Below, in pieces: positions 36,433 through 49,166 of a DNA stretch of 64,000 nt. The notes under the pieces were generated by a model. The model saw nothing but the letters and a program-made list of their open reading frames with translations, had not been told where the DNA came from and did no database searches. A program made the position numbers and the translations under genes. Each line of letters opens with the position of its first letter. Position 1 is the first letter of the stretch. This DNA comes from Paramarasmius palmivorus (lineage: Eukaryota; Basidiomycota; Agaricomycetes; Agaricales; Marasmiaceae): contig JAYKXP010000025.1 of assembly GCA_037176845.1 (NCBI GenBank), forward strand, positions 248,001 through 312,000. Direction: 5' to 3'.

Positions 36433-36933
36433 GGGCAGCATGTAAGAATAGAGCCTATGTCGACTCATATCGACGCACTTTATAATACGTCTAGCCTGTA
36501 ATCTCGATCGTCCATTCCCGTTCAATGAGCACATGAGACTTCCGTCTCGGATGGACGCATAATCATCTTGAAGTTTGTCAAGGTATTATAGCGGTAGCGG
36601 GTATAGAAGGTGAAGCGTTTTAGCTGTTCCGGCCGGAGGTATTTCGCCTTCGTTCTAAACAGGGGTGAGCATGCATAGGACCACTCTAGCTCCTAGCCTT
36701 TAGCGCTTCAGTCAAGATAGACTGAGGACCAATAAGCGTCATCGACGATCTTGACGACATTAACATTGAGAAAAAGAAGACTAGAAAGTTTTTCGCTTGA
36801 TGGAAGGTAATCCAACTAGAGTACGGGATTTGGCGTTGTGGTGAGAGTTCGGGAGACAGGCGGTTCGCAAAGCTCTCGTTACGGCCGCGGCCACTGGCGA
36901 CTTGTATCTGTTGGAGATCACCATATTTGCAAC
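36433..36933. other. Spacer before tRNA gene
   Basis: No gene supported. The minus-strand ORF 36686-37006 overlaps the tRNA and has no domain. Confidence 0.4.
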
Positions 36934-37014
36934 GCCCAAGTAGCACAATGGTAGTGCGTTGCTTTCCTACTCTGCTGGAGGCAAAGGTTGTGGGTTCGAT
37001 CCCCATCTTGGGTT
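36934..37014 (+). tRNA. tRNA-Arg (anticodon CCT), 9-nt intron
   Basis: The acceptor arm GCCCAAG pairs with CTTGGGT (first pair G-T), and the T loop region reads GGGTTCGATCCC. The anticodon stem is TTGCT (36959-36963) with GGCAA (36980-36984). The loop TTCCTA places CCT at 36966-36968, followed by a 9-nt intron at 36970-36978 directly 3' of position 37, the canonical place. It reads AGG codons. A T5 run about 30 nt downstream can end Pol III transcription. Confidence 0.9.
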
Positions 37015-37042
37015 CTCACAAATACAGCTGGTCATGCACGTC

Positions 37043-37047
37043 TTTTT
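37043..37047 (+). terminator. Pol III terminator (T5) of tRNA-Arg copy 1
   Basis: First run of five T on the coding strand after the tRNA. Confidence 0.5.
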
Positions 37048-37103
37048 GACCTAGTAGTACATTCAAAATCACAGCATCATATATACATACCAGTCCAATC
37101 AAA

Positions 37104-38828
37104 TCATATTCTCCTCCCTACCCAAGCACCTGTCTCATCAAACCTGTCATTCCTCTTGAAGTTCAACCCCCAATCGTCTCCCTTTCTCAACGGTAACGGA
37201 AACACCCACGCCGCCCAGCCCCACGGGTTCGTCTTTGACGGCTTGGGCGTACCCATCAACTCGTAGAACGCTTCCCAATCGAAAGGTTCACCTTCTGAAC
37301 CCAACCACCATATGTTGTTCTCCCTGCCGAACCATGAGACAAAAAGCAAACATAGGATACGAAGAACGACGACTTACTTCCCAACTCTCCCATACTCCTT
37401 ATCCCAACTCTTCCTCACCGCCGCTCTCGGTACACATCCCCAAAACCCAAACACCCTCGCTAACTGGGCGTCTTCTCTCTCTGTCTGGCTTCTAAATCCT
37501 AAATTCTCCACAGTCGTTTGATTCCTCAACGTAAGTAGCACATGGGACGCGCATAGCAAGGTAGTAAACAGCCAGAAAAGGGCGCTGAAGACAACGATGA
37601 GAAGGACCTGTGGATCGATATCACCACGGTTCAGAGGCGAGTCTGGCGAGCGCAGTGAAAATCCGAGAAGGGTTGATAATGTATAGGCGGTGAATATCGA
37701 CGTTGCAAACGTAAAGTTCATGAAGTACTGTTTTGGTTCTGGTTAGATAGAGTAGAAGGCTGAGAATGCAAGACGTACCTTATGATTCCTCGCACCGACA
37801 CATCCGCCAATCCAAGGGCAATGGTGATCGTATCGTAGAACGCAGGTCCCACAGGCCCGACAATGATGTGTCCGAGGTGGCTTGATAAACATGCACTTCG
37901 AACTATTCCTAGGTTAGCCTTGCGCTGGGATTAAAACCATCTGAGAGACCTACCAATACCGATACTCTGGCTTCAGCACCGGCGACCCGAGATTTGGCGG
38001 TCGTCGATAAGCACCATTCTGAAGGGCTTTCTGTATCGCCGCTTGCCGACGAGCTTCCTTGCGTGAGCTAGGTGTTGACTTATTCTTGGGTATAGATTCC
38101 GGTGCTGCGGCTTGGGCTGTACTTAATGCTGGAGCCGGTGGAGGCAAATATCCGTATCCATTCGGTAGAGCAACTGGATTCGGTGGTCGTATTGAGTCGA
38201 GCATCCCTGCGTTCTCCGGTGGTTTATTCTCTACCGTCGTGACCGTGGTCGTTTCGTGAGCATGGTTCGACTGTTCCTCATACGAGGGACCTGCTATTCC
38301 ATGTCGCTCCTCCATAGGCATCATCTGACCCGGGGCAACCGGTGGTGCGACAAAAGGGGGCGGTGAAGGTTGCACATACTGCAAACAAAGTGGTGAGATA
38401 AACGAACATGCCGAGTGCAGATGTCAGACTTGAAGACGCACATGCTTCGCAAACCCAGGGGATACAAAGATGACCTTCTCAGACGATCAGTAAAGTACTA
38501 ATCAGTGCTTGGAAGGCAGACAACGCACCATTGCGTACCCCCAAACCATCCAAAACCACAATATCCCAAAACCCACTATCAGCCCTGCAATACCTCCTTT
38601 TCCAATACCCAGTTGTCGTCTTTGAAGCCCTTGCTGGATGCAGAATCTAACGATGTAGATATAAAGTGCGTAGCCCATGATCCCAATGGTAAAGAATACG
38701 ATGAGTTTTCGAGCCAACCATGGTTGCGGTTTTTGGAGTCTCTGTTCTCTGTTTTCTCGAGCGACGAATTTGGCTTCTTCGATGGTTCCGCAGAGGGTCC
38801 GGTCTGAGGAGGAGGAATTGGGGGACAT
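37104..38828 (-). CDS. DHHC-type protein S-palmitoyltransferase
   Basis: Six exons (38828-38529, 38474-38442, 38378-37954, 37908-37779, 37727-37378 and 37323-37104) sum to 1458 nt, 485 aa. Two N-terminal helices ([20 protein letters not shown] and [17 protein letters not shown]) precede a Pro-rich cytosolic linker. Then comes the Cys-rich catalytic domain [20 protein letters not shown], containing the DHHC motif, and two further helices. The enzyme attaches palmitate to cysteines of membrane-associated proteins. Exon 2 is only 33 nt. Which yeast Pfa/Swf1/Erf2 relative it corresponds to is not clear; the long linker before the DHHC core is unusual for the short Pfa types. It is bracketed by the two tRNA-Arg genes. 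Confidence 0.93.
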
Positions 38829-39000
38829 ACCCAGGAGATAGGGATTAGGGTATTGGGTGAAATACGTGTGTAAAGTACAAGGTCAAGCGGCAAGTGCTTG
38901 CGCAGTAGTGTTTCTCAGCGCTCGATGTACGGCTATGAGGTCACTTCATGCCAGTCCGCAGACGGCTTCGCACAGGTTTGATCGTCTATTCACCAGCTAC

Positions 39001-39005
39001 AAAAA
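39001..39005 (-). terminator. Pol III terminator (T5) of tRNA-Arg copy 2
   Basis: AAAAA on the plus strand, i.e. T5 on the coding strand, about 21 nt after the tRNA 3' end. Confidence 0.5.
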
Positions 39006-39025
39006 GAGCCAAGCGACCTCCCTAG

Positions 39026-39114
39026 AACCCAAGATGGGGATCGAACCCACAACCTTTGCCTTCTTAGGTCAAGTAACATAGGAAAGCAACGCACTACCAT
39101 TGTGCTACTTGGGC
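39026..39114 (-). tRNA. tRNA-Arg (anticodon CCT), 17-nt intron
   Basis: On the minus strand the mature parts are identical to the tRNA at 36934-37014, including GCCCAAG, the anticodon loop TTCCTA and GGGTTCGATCCC. The intron (TGTTACTTGACCTAAGA) is unrelated in sequence and length to the 9-nt intron of the other copy. It lies at the same site, after position 37. The two genes face each other across the DHHC gene. Confidence 0.9.
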
Positions 39115-39148
39115 GACGTCAACTACGAGACGAACTACATTCTCAATT

Positions 39149-42100
39149 CTACTGAGAGCCCTGCACGAAAATACTCTCCGGCGGTCCAAGGTAACTAGGT
39201 TGTAACCCACCAACACCCGCATCTGTGAAGGCTTCGGTCAGCCACGATGTCCTACAGACAGTAACTGGACACACCAATGATGATCTTCTGCACAATCACT
39301 GCTGGTTCAATCATGAATACCTATTGTCGGAGGCATCTCAACCGCAGTTCACATACAAGCAACGAGGATACGTACCTTCAGCGTATGAGCACCCTTCGAA
39401 ACACCTCTAAAAGTCAACTTGGGACTGATAATGGAATTTGCTGCCCATCCATCGAGACTTCCCCATTGAGGCGGCTCGTACCCAGGCGTCGCCAACGGTA
39501 GATAGTAAGACGACTGGACACTTGTCCCATCAATCTGGGCGGCAAACGCCAAAGGCCTATCTCGTCCATTAGCATTCAAAGATGGTGATACGTTAACTGT
39601 GACAGTGAGGTTTCCGCCGGTGAATGTGTAAAAGTCATATTCACTATTTTTGTGAATTTGTAAGAGATAACGAAGGAAGCCAAGACGAATAACGCACATT
39701 GAAGGCCCTGCACCAGCCGTAAAATTAGCGTCTTTTCCACCTCTTGGCCAAGGCGTCACCCCTGACAAAGTACGTCCTATCCCAGGAAGATCTTTCCAGC
39801 TCACGCCGTCAACGGACGTATTTCGGCTAGCATGAGCTGCTTCGATAGAAACCACGCCAGCTGATTCCACGAAGCCTATGTGATGAATTAAGCTCTAAGT
39901 CACTGTGGGAGGAGATAGATAAACGAACCTGTGAACGACGGAGGCAGATCGGCTTTGGTACTGTTAATCAAATATGTGAAAGAGTAGGTTTGGTTCGTCG
40001 GCTGAGCATTGAAGGTGACCAGGGCAGCATTGGGGCCGGCTGCGAGAGCACCCCAATCGGGAACAGATACGAAGATTCTCTTCTCGGTATTTTCAGGCGA
40101 TAGAGATCCCTGCGTGTTGGATATATGTAACCAACTGACGTTGGAGGTTACGGTGAAGTCGAATGATGTAGTTCCTCCTCCGTGGCCAACATCAACGTAC
40201 CGGTCCGATATGGGGCTAAAGGAATCAAAGGTGAACGTTGCATTACCACAATCATAACCGTTTGGACACTGGTAGCGGTTATCACCGGGCCTAAATGAAG
40301 TGTCAGGGAGGGAATGGAAGTCTTTCGAATCGAGTTTGACTTACCAAGCAGCCATCGTACCTTCAGGCGAAAGTCTCATAACACCAGGTAAAGCTTGCTT
40401 TCTGGCTTGAACTCTAGTCACCATCGGCATCCTAGATAGATGTCAGCTATCAACCCACGTAATGTTGTTGTAGATTACTCTCACGAATTCGTCATTGGTT
40501 GCTGCCAGTAAGCGTATCCGATGTCTGTTAAAATCCGTCAGTCGGCATGAAGGAGTAGTTTTTTGAATAACCCACGAGTCTGATCCATCATGCTAGATTA
40601 GTACGCTGAGTACAGGGTCACGCTCATTGAAAGCACAGGGCCACTTACTGGTTCCATTTGCCATCCAACATTGTATGATATTGATCCTCAAACTCGAAAT
40701 CCTTCTCAAACAACTCTTCAACCTGGTCTCCAAATGCATTGGCACTCAGCCTAGCCTGAGATGCTCGCAAATTATTCTGGCCTGCGGAGATATACATTCT
40801 TCCTAGATTGCTACTGGCCGACACGGGGTGGTGAACCAGTTGGAAGAACGCAGGTCGTTTATCCTCGGACAAGCTGTCGTAGATCGTTGTGGAGGCATTC
40901 AGAAGCCGATCCCACGCCACTACCATGTTTTCTGCCCTGAAAACAGTCAGCCAAATTCATAAAGTAGGAAACCGCAAGCTTACTCTCGATAGTTAGTTAA
41001 ACTGTACGTTGTGGAAGTCAGAATTTCCGGCTTTCTCCTGGCGTTAAACCTAGTCAGGTTACCGATAATATCCGCAACGAGTTCTGCTCCGTCATCTGTG
41101 ATCTGAAACTCGCGCTGAGCCCACGACGTGACGAAGCTGCGAACGTTGTCAGGATTCCATCTCGTCGCGTTCCATCCCAGGTTAAGGAAAAATTCGGTTT
41201 CACGTTCGTAGGGTTTCAGGTCGCCGACATTTAGAATCCATATCCTAGTCGCATTACGGTCAACTGCGAGGGACATTTGTTCGTATATCTGGGAATGAAC
41301 ATAATTAGGCCATTTATAAGACGAACGGAAGGTAGTTACACACCTTGGAGATTTGACTGCTCTATGGATTGTCAGCTTTGAAGGCGTGGTTGGAATGTTA
41401 TGGGGGAGAACGCACAATAATCCATTTGTAGCATCTAGGATCTCCAACCTGGGATTATCAGTAAGAATGATCATTTTAAGCAACTGTTAAGTCTCACCAG
41501 GTCCACCTGTCACCAAGAGAAACCTTCGTAAACGACATGAGGCGGGTGTAAACGAATGATACAAACGTGGTAGTAGACACCGGATCCACCTGTCCTATTG
41601 CGCTCGTCCATCGTTGGATAACGACGAACATCTCCCCAGCTAAGACCTCGTCAGCGGAGGCTCCTTGTATTGAATGTGTTATGCCCACTTATCGTCAGGC
41701 CAAAGCTAGGGTGACGGATCAAAATTAGTTCTTGGAGAGGTTGGTTTACAGTACTTACCAAGGTAACATGTTCCGGGATTTTCAAGCCATTGATGTAATA
41801 TCCAATGACCTCGTTATCTACATATCCACAAAGTCAGTATATGACTGAATATATGACGATCTGGGAACATGTGGGAAGCATACATAACGCCCAAACTTGA
41901 GGGATATCCGCCACATTGGTTCCATTGAATACGTCTTTGAGAATTTGTTGCTGGTCATTGATGACTCCTTCCAATAATGGGATGTTCTCCTGGTCCGATA
42001 AAGGAACTATACAGCTTTCGTGAGGTGCGATAATAACAACCAGGAAATAACTTACGGTCGCCAGCACCTCTCATGCCCACGGTAAAGATAGACTCGAAGG

Positions 42101-43460
42101 GCTTAGCACGCTCGGTACCCTCGACCCAATACTTGTAGATGTTGTCTTTGTTCGTGGTGTAGTCCCATGGTCCAGAACCGTAGATGTTCCATTCATTGGG
42201 GGTGCCTCGCATCATAGGCTCGTGATGACTGAGAGAAATTGTATTCGTTAGTGAATACACATAAGCGAATGGAATAGATTCACCTTGTTCCCATTACAAC
42301 TCCATACCAATCAGCCAGGGGCTGATTCAGGTCATCGTCAATGTTGAATGCGCTAAAGGACGGAGCACCCGGTGTCACCAATTGGCTTACAGAACTGCTT
42401 CAAGGCTATGCTGACCTTCCCCATACCGCTAGTTGAACGGAAACACGTCAATTGCTGTCAGGTTAAAGCAACGGCGTTTACACACCAGGCCACAAGTAAT
42501 TACCCTTTAGACGGAGGATAAGTTTGAATCTAATCTCGGCGTCTGAGACGGCGGTCCATTGAATGGTATCGAGATACCCACATTTCCGTGTAAAAGAGAT
42601 GATTAAAGGGGGAGTTCAAGTAGCGTGATCCGGTGCCATTGGTGAACTTCGCAGCAGCCCAATTCTTTCGGGTTATTGTTAATGCCAAATACACCACAGA
42701 ACAGAATTAAACATTACCTGTAACGCGGGTTGTTCATCATTCAAGAAGATACCACGATACTTAACAGTAGGCGGTCCGTGCGAGCAGCCCTCAGATGTCA
42801 CATATAGCTCCTCCTGCTTAGTCGCAGGAACATCTGCCCACCTGAGGTATGTGAATTAGCGAAGTAATGAGTGGTCTCTACAGTTGACACACCAAAACCA
42901 GGGAGACTGGCCTAAAAGTCCGATGCGGAGAAGTTAGTATTCCAGTGTGAGACTGCGTATAAAATTGACCCACCAAACTGCTCCGAGTGATCATACAGCG
43001 CATAAATTGTTCCCCTCTTATCAGACCCAATGATGACATATGCGCTGTCCACACCGGGAAGGGGATTGGCCACTTCCTTTGACATGAAGGATTCCCATAG
43101 CCCAGTGATAGGTGATACATCCAGTTTTGTCGTATTGACTATTGCATCAATCAGAGCCGACTTCCCCAACGTGCCGACGATGATAGGCCGGAAAGTTGTG
43201 TTCTGCATGTCAGTTGAGGAGACATTCACCGTCTGAGGTTTGACTCCAGTGATAGCCTCAACATCGGAAGCAAAGTCGAGCGCGGCGCGATGAACTCCTG
43301 GCCAATCATTGGGAGATAGATAGATCGGAGCTGCCTGCCCGTTGCTGACGACGGAGAAAAGAGAGCCGGATGTGGAAGGATCGAACGCCACGCAACCGAC
43401 TTGCCCTATCGCAAGAGCACAGTAAGGAAGCGAGAGTATTAAAGAAACCCACAAAATCAT
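39149..43460 (-). CDS. GH115 xylan alpha-1,2-glucuronidase, complete
   Basis: Large secreted glycoside hydrolase on the minus strand, with many short introns, roughly 1000 aa. A signal peptide (MILWVSLILSLPYCALAIGQ) precedes the N-terminal domain with YVIIGSDKRGTIYALYDHSE. Then come SPWFWWADVP, YRGIFLNDEQPAL, LILRLKGNYLWPA, VVMGTSHHEPMMR, NEVIGYYINGLKIPEHVTL, LWPDDNWGDVRRYP, GSGVYYH and WILNVGDLKPYE, all typical GH115 blocks. The C-terminal beta domain includes GVVSIEAAHASRNTSVDGVS and ends GGLQPSYLGPPESIFVQGSQ at the stop 39149-39151. Apparent stops near 41660 and 41500 fall in introns with proper GT-AG borders, so the gene reads as intact. GH115 enzymes remove (4-O-methyl)glucuronic acid from glucuronoxylan. 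A partial paralog begins at 62846. Confidence 0.93.
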
Positions 43461-46400
43461 GACTTGGCGTTTGCAAGGCGCAACCGTATGTTACAGACGT
43501 TTTTATGTACGCTCGTCGCGTCTGGTGCTCTTGTCTCGTGTTCTGGGATAAAAAGTTTTGCAGTGACATCGAAGGCCAATGTCGGACCGGGAGGGATGAA
43601 CGGGAGAAATTTCGGGAAAGAGGGCCGAAAGCTTCGCCAGGCAGATATTACTTCCAAAGTCAACTTGCAACCGCGAAAATCGAGACCTAAGCACACCATC
43701 ATGACCCTATAGTAGAGTTGCAGCATGGTGATAAAGCGGGATGACTCCGTTCCTCAAGGCCTCCGCCCATGAGATGCGCATGGTCAAGTGGATTTTTGGG
43801 AGGAGCATCAACTGATGCACTATCGTAAGATCTAAGTATGAAATGGAGCAGTAGGGACAGGTAGAGACCTACGCCGCTTTTCTTTGTGAACCTGGTGACG
43901 CATTATGACCACTTGAAGTTGACCCTATCAAAATCGCGTCAGGATCAAGAGGTCTGGGACATGCGAGTATAACGCACCATGATACTTTCCCCGAATGAGT
44001 GTGACCGAACTGTCCTGCCATCAAGCGTCACATACTGCAGTCCTGAGGAGACTTTCTACCACATGAAAAATCTTCTTTCGGCCTGGTAAAGTCTTGCGCG
44101 AGGGGTTTTTCGTCAGGTTCACATCATAGGCCCACGTAAGATGTAAACGCACGTCTTCCACATTTCTCAATGGTCCATGTGTACACCATGTGAAAAGTTC
44201 TCCTTTGGGCTAGCTTCAGGATATTGACGCGGCATGTACAGTCTACAGAGGAAGGACTGTACACAGTACGGAGGAAGAGGGAGAACTTGCAAGTTGAAGA
44301 GCCGACGCCAGGCGATCAGGTGATACGTGGGAATAAATTTCTACTTTCGTCGTCCATGTCACATTGTCATTAACGCGCCTCTTTTCTTGCTTTGTTCAAC
44401 TTCGATCGCGCCCAAAGTGGGGAACAAGCTACAGGAATTCATAGAGTCTTAGGCGAGCGAGGTGTCTCAGAAACTATGACTTCCCCCGGCTATCGCTATC
44501 GCCATTTGCGTTCATTGCTCAACAAAAACACCTGACAACGACGACCCTGCTTCAAACCACGCGTTTCGGCACAGGAATGGCTCGTGTCCATGCAAGATGG
44601 GAGAGCAATGCTTTATTGGAAGCTGAAATTCAGCTTGGCGAGTTTTTTCACAAAATATCTCTCCTTGGTCTAATATTTATGTACCATTCGATTCCCATTC
44701 TAGCTCGAAAACATTCTATCCTTCTAAGGCGACCTCGCTCAACTGACATACAGAACATCTTGTCTATCGAACAGGACGACCGCTATATGTAGACATCGAC
44801 TAGACCAAACCTTCACCATTTCCCGAGTCTCGATCTCTTTTAGTATTACGTCCTGTCGCATATCCTCGTGGATGCCATCATTCCCGCCACAGGCTCATTT
44901 TACTCCGAGCTGCCTCTAGTATTCGCACCCGCTTGGATAGAGCAACGTTCTGCGGAAAACTGCACTCCGTCAAGTACTCAACATTCATGTGGCGTCCTTG
45001 TACGATATCAAGGGTCGTTAGGATTTACAGTTCCCCGGGCTTCATAGGAAACCCGGCCAGTTCAGGTTTACGGTACGCCGTTTCAAGTCGGACATTTGGG
45101 GGCACTCGTGGCGCGCCTCAGTGACTCACGCAACCGCGCTGAACAGACCTTTCTATTGCCGAATAGTAGGATACAGTCTGCGCAACATACCTCCAGTAAC
45201 ATGACGTTGTAATGGGCCAGCCCGTCAACAAGCATACTGGGCTATGGAAATGCAGGGAAGAAAGAACCACGTATGTTTTCCTTGTCTATCATAGCCAAGA
45301 TACGCCTACATCCAGACTTTGAGATTCAGGAGTTCGGAAGGACCTTGTCGCGTAAAATCTCTGAGGCGAAATTTCGCCAATCTATAGCCTGGTCCTATTA
45401 CCGAAACGCGAATCTTCCGATTTTGGGCTTCGAAGTCGGAATCTCGAGAGCTTCGTGCTCTTTCCGGTACGATTTTTCCACGGGAGATCACAGCATAATT
45501 ACATGTTCTCCAGGGCCCGAAGTCGCAGACAGCCCCAAGAATTAGAAACATCAACATGATCATAGAATTCAAGAACTCCTTCTATTCCACGCCAAGATTC
45601 GAAGACTTCCAACTTGAACCCTGGACAGGCTGGACTGTTTGCTTCTCGGATTACGGTGGATATGTCTTCGTCTTCGTCATGACAAACAAGATAAGAAGCA
45701 AAATGGTTTCCATCGTTCAAGAACCACAACAGCAGAAGACTTCGACGATATCTTTAGGCCCGAGTCTCGGTCTCCAAAACAGCGACTGCTGTATCTATAC
45801 GCCAACGAGTAAATATCAGAATTCGATGAAGAATGGACCAAAGGTGAACGGGACGCCGGAGACTTGCGACGGCGCCCTTGTTGACCAATAAGCAATGGGT
45901 AATGCGGGGATAAGACAATGGAATGGGAAGGGAGAACACTGATATGTTGTATGTTATATGTATGTCAGTTCTTTGATTGACAGTCATAGAAATAGGTGGA
46001 GGAACGAGGAACACAGCCCCGAGAAGTCTGAAACTCGATCGAGCACAGTCGGTACATGCCCTGAAGCTTGATTGGTGCGCTTGTGATGTCTACCTGTTCC
46101 AGTAACAGGTAAACCTCATCTTGTCGAGCGCGACAGGACCATAGACGATACCTACATTTAGGAATCAACATGAAAGCCGAAGCTCCAGGAGGATAAACCA
46201 TCAACTACCCGACGCCAAAAGGCATACACTCAGAGTCATAGGGGGAGGCTACCTCGAGGTTCGGAAGCACGGTCGTCTCCTGAACCCGGTGGGCACTGCG
46301 ATTGAGCTCGATGAATGATGGGGTCCTTTCAGGGCCTCCGTTAGATCAATATCTGAATGACGACGCCATAGGTGATCCGCGATTAGCTGGTCGGTAGGTG

Positions 46401-48313
46401 AGGAGTTGCTGCAATGCGTCGTCTGTGATCCGTCATCGACGGCGGTATGAAAAGAGAGGGGTAGAGGAGCGACGCTCAACGCTCAGGCTGCGCCGTTACT
46501 CTCATTTAGGGCACGGTGAGAGAACGAGAGACCTGCTGATTCCATTTCCCTATTGTATGCTAGGGCATTTCATGCCCGAGTCGGAACACTGTTGGCAATA
46601 AATAGATAGCCCACTGTCACGTCGGTGGTCAGACGACTTTAGGAAAGTCGATACAGAAGAAAGAAAGGCACATGAATTCACGAACCGCGCAAGCCGTAAC
46701 TGAACAATAGACATCTGATGGGTTGTATACGGGATATCGAGGAGAGTCGACAGTCTAGATTGACCTATGACAAAGAACATCGGAGTCCCCTGAAGCCAAC
46801 TTGATTGTGGTCGGTCTGATGCGCTCCTCTGTACTGAGCTTCATCGCAGCAACGACGACGTAGAAGCTCAGAAGGGTCAGGGATGAAGGGACGCGAGCAG
46901 AAGAGGAATTCGATATAAAGGACCGTTTGCGGTCTCAAGGCACCATTTCGAATGGGCCTCGGCATTGCTATTCTAATGACGCGGGATTTGAGGGTACGAA
47001 GCGTATCAATACCCGTCAAAGCTGTCTCCTAGAGGGCTGACAAATGAGGCATCTACGCCCGAAGTATCAGCGATGATACAGCCTGTCACGCACCAAAGAA
47101 CCGATACTTTTCGTTCACCGAACCGCGATCAACTAAAAAGGAGAAGGATGCATTGGACGGGTTCTATGGGCAGATATGGTCGTGATACCCGAGCTTGAGG
47201 AGTTTGGAGTGATGGTATCGATTTAATGACCGGGATTGCTGGCGATGGTGAAGGGCTAGCTATAATGCCACGTAGATCCACTTTTGAGCGAATGACCACT
47301 CCGCCAGGCTGAAAGGGGAATCATCAAGGCCAGCTCCGTCTTCATTAATCTGTGTATGGACAGATATGTATCTATTAGGTTTCCGTGTCAGACTCTGGGC
47401 AGTGACAGTAACAGACAGTAACCATACCAGTTTATTCCATTCATCCATCACACTGATGGTTGACGTGGACGTGGGGATTGAAGATCGCAAATACCGCGTC
47501 AAAGCGGCCAGGGGGAGTAAGATGGCAATGTGCATCATGATCACGAAAGAGCTACGAAATTGGACTCACCAAAGGTCCTATTTATGCGGCGAGAGAAAAT
47601 AGATATGATCGCGCCGGATTCTCTCGACAGAACGATGACTACTTCATCAGTCGTCCTTTACAAACGACAGCATGCTCCTGTTAAGCCATCAATATTGCGA
47701 TAAGGATGGGTGCTCGGCATATTACCTTGGGATGATTTACAGACAGTGTGGCATTTGATGAACCTCAGTATAGCACTCTGCATCGTGCTTAGATTGGAAG
47801 TACTGCATTCACATGTTTGAATAAATGAGCCGGGAGTTCGCTTGGGAATTGAGCGGAGAAAGCTGAAAGAACGTACAGGTCATAGATCAATATCAACTGC
47901 GCCATTATTGGCGAAGAACTTCTTTCACTCTGTCCTGGAAAAAGAGCACACGGGAACACCATATGTGCTTGTGATGATATGCTAGCCGCGTATAAACGAG
48001 AGAAGATCCAGAAGAATGACGGTACCGAAGAGACCCGCTTTAGATCTGAGAGTCGCATGAGAAAAATATGGGCTGAGAAGAAATGGACAGACCATAACGA
48101 ACTGTCGCTGACGGGGGATGAGGGAAGCATCGCATCGCCGATACTGATATGAAGGGGAATCGATAAAACGGAATCTGTCACCGGAAGCAAAATTGCAAAA
48201 CTTCCATATTAGGAGTACATCTGCCATCACGATCTACTGAGCACTCGAGATCTGCCTCCGGTTCGCTCTCTCCGTCACCCCGTTTACAGCACTTTTTTAT
48301 ATAAGAATGTGAG
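43461..48313. other. Long interval without a supported gene
   Basis: Only short ORFs, often open on both strands at once (43464-43712, 45273-45891, 46249-46780, 47260-47602 and 47789-48230). None has a recognisable domain or a convincing splice chain. A perfect 14-nt palindrome GGCGAAATTTCGCC lies at 45365-45378. The first few hundred bases presumably hold the GH115 promoter. Part of the region may be decayed repeats, but no terminal repeats or target duplications were seen. Confidence 0.4.
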
Positions 48314-48320
48314 TATAAAA
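48314..48320 (+). promoter_or_regulatory. TATA box upstream of the 48.4-kb gene
   Basis: TATAAAA, 48 nt before the first ATG at 48368. Confidence 0.5.
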
Positions 48321-48367
48321 GGCCCTCTTCTGAGCCTGCATTATTCCCTTCTTCTCCACTTACCACC

Positions 48368-49166
48368 ATGTCAGCATACCAACTACCTTCAAGGTCTCCC
48401 GTTTCTGTATCTGACGACCGGGACAGAGAACGGGAAAGAGGAGAAAGGAAAGAGCAAGGGAGATTAGAACAAGGGATCGCGAAATGAGGGATGCAAGGGA
48501 GAGCCCAACTCACCCCACACGTCGACCCTTGAGTCCAACCTCGTTACGCGGTATGTGTCATTTTGACTGTTCTTGTTTTGATTTGGGCTCTTCTGGCTTA
48601 CAAGTTCTCTTGCAGACATTGACCTGTCACACAATCCACATAGTTCCAATTATCCAGCGCCACCTACTGGCCACGAACTAATGGCACTATTTCCGCCATC
48701 ATGCAACATTCCTGTTCGTCCAGAACCTACATCAGGCTATTTCCAGGTTCAAGAAAGGCAGTTCTTTGCTCAAGCTGGCAAAGAGATCGTTCGCGTCAGA
48801 GTTGAGATTGATATACCACCAGATGAAAAATCGTTGAGAAGGGAACGTGGAGGCGCTGCACCCTATGAATCCCCGCCGTACACTCATCATTCAGTCTCCG
48901 TATCGCCGTCACAAGCTGCTAGACGCGCACACCATCCCCATTCTCAGGCGCACCCGCCGACACTTCACACACCTACTCCACATCATACTGGAGCACCGCC
49001 GTTACGCATCACAACAACGTCCCCTTCCTCTCCTGCTCCCCTTGCACCGAACGGTTCAGTACAAGTTGGTGACGACGACGACGACGAGTCATGGAAGCGA
49101 CCTATGCCGTATGCCGAGCGAAGACGGGCGGGAAAACATACGAGACGGGTGGTGGTGCGAAATTGA
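48368..49166 (+). CDS. Hypothetical low-complexity protein, unknown function
   Basis: Two exons with donor GTATGT after 48550 and acceptor TTGCAG before 48616. The second exon holds a compact conserved-looking block: GHELMALFPP, then GYFQVQERQFFAQAGKEIVR and VRVEIDIPPDE. A His/Pro/Ser-rich part with a run of Asp codons (49071-49087) and a basic end RRRAGKHTRRVVVRN follow. From the ATG at 48484 the frame closes at 205 aa. From the first ATG at 48368 (MSAYQLPSRSPVSVSDDRD) the total is one base short and reaches a stop, the slip lying in the GA-rich stretch 48420-48470. Similar proteins of unknown role exist in mushrooms as far as I recall. The start is therefore uncertain; the second exon is the reliable part. 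Confidence 0.55.

Noticed and set aside
41494..41688. Apparent stops and frameshift in the GH115 gene
   Set aside because: They fall inside short GT-AG introns; splicing restores LWPDDNWGDVRRYP and GSGVYYH in frame.
45273..45891. Overlapping ORFs of 76 to 111 codons on both strands
   Set aside because: Open on both strands, no splice chain, no domain; the composition of the DNA explains the lack of stops.
47789..48230. 133-codon minus-strand ORF with hydrophobic stretches
   Set aside because: No domain recognised, no conserved exon neighbours, and it overlaps another open frame on the same strand.
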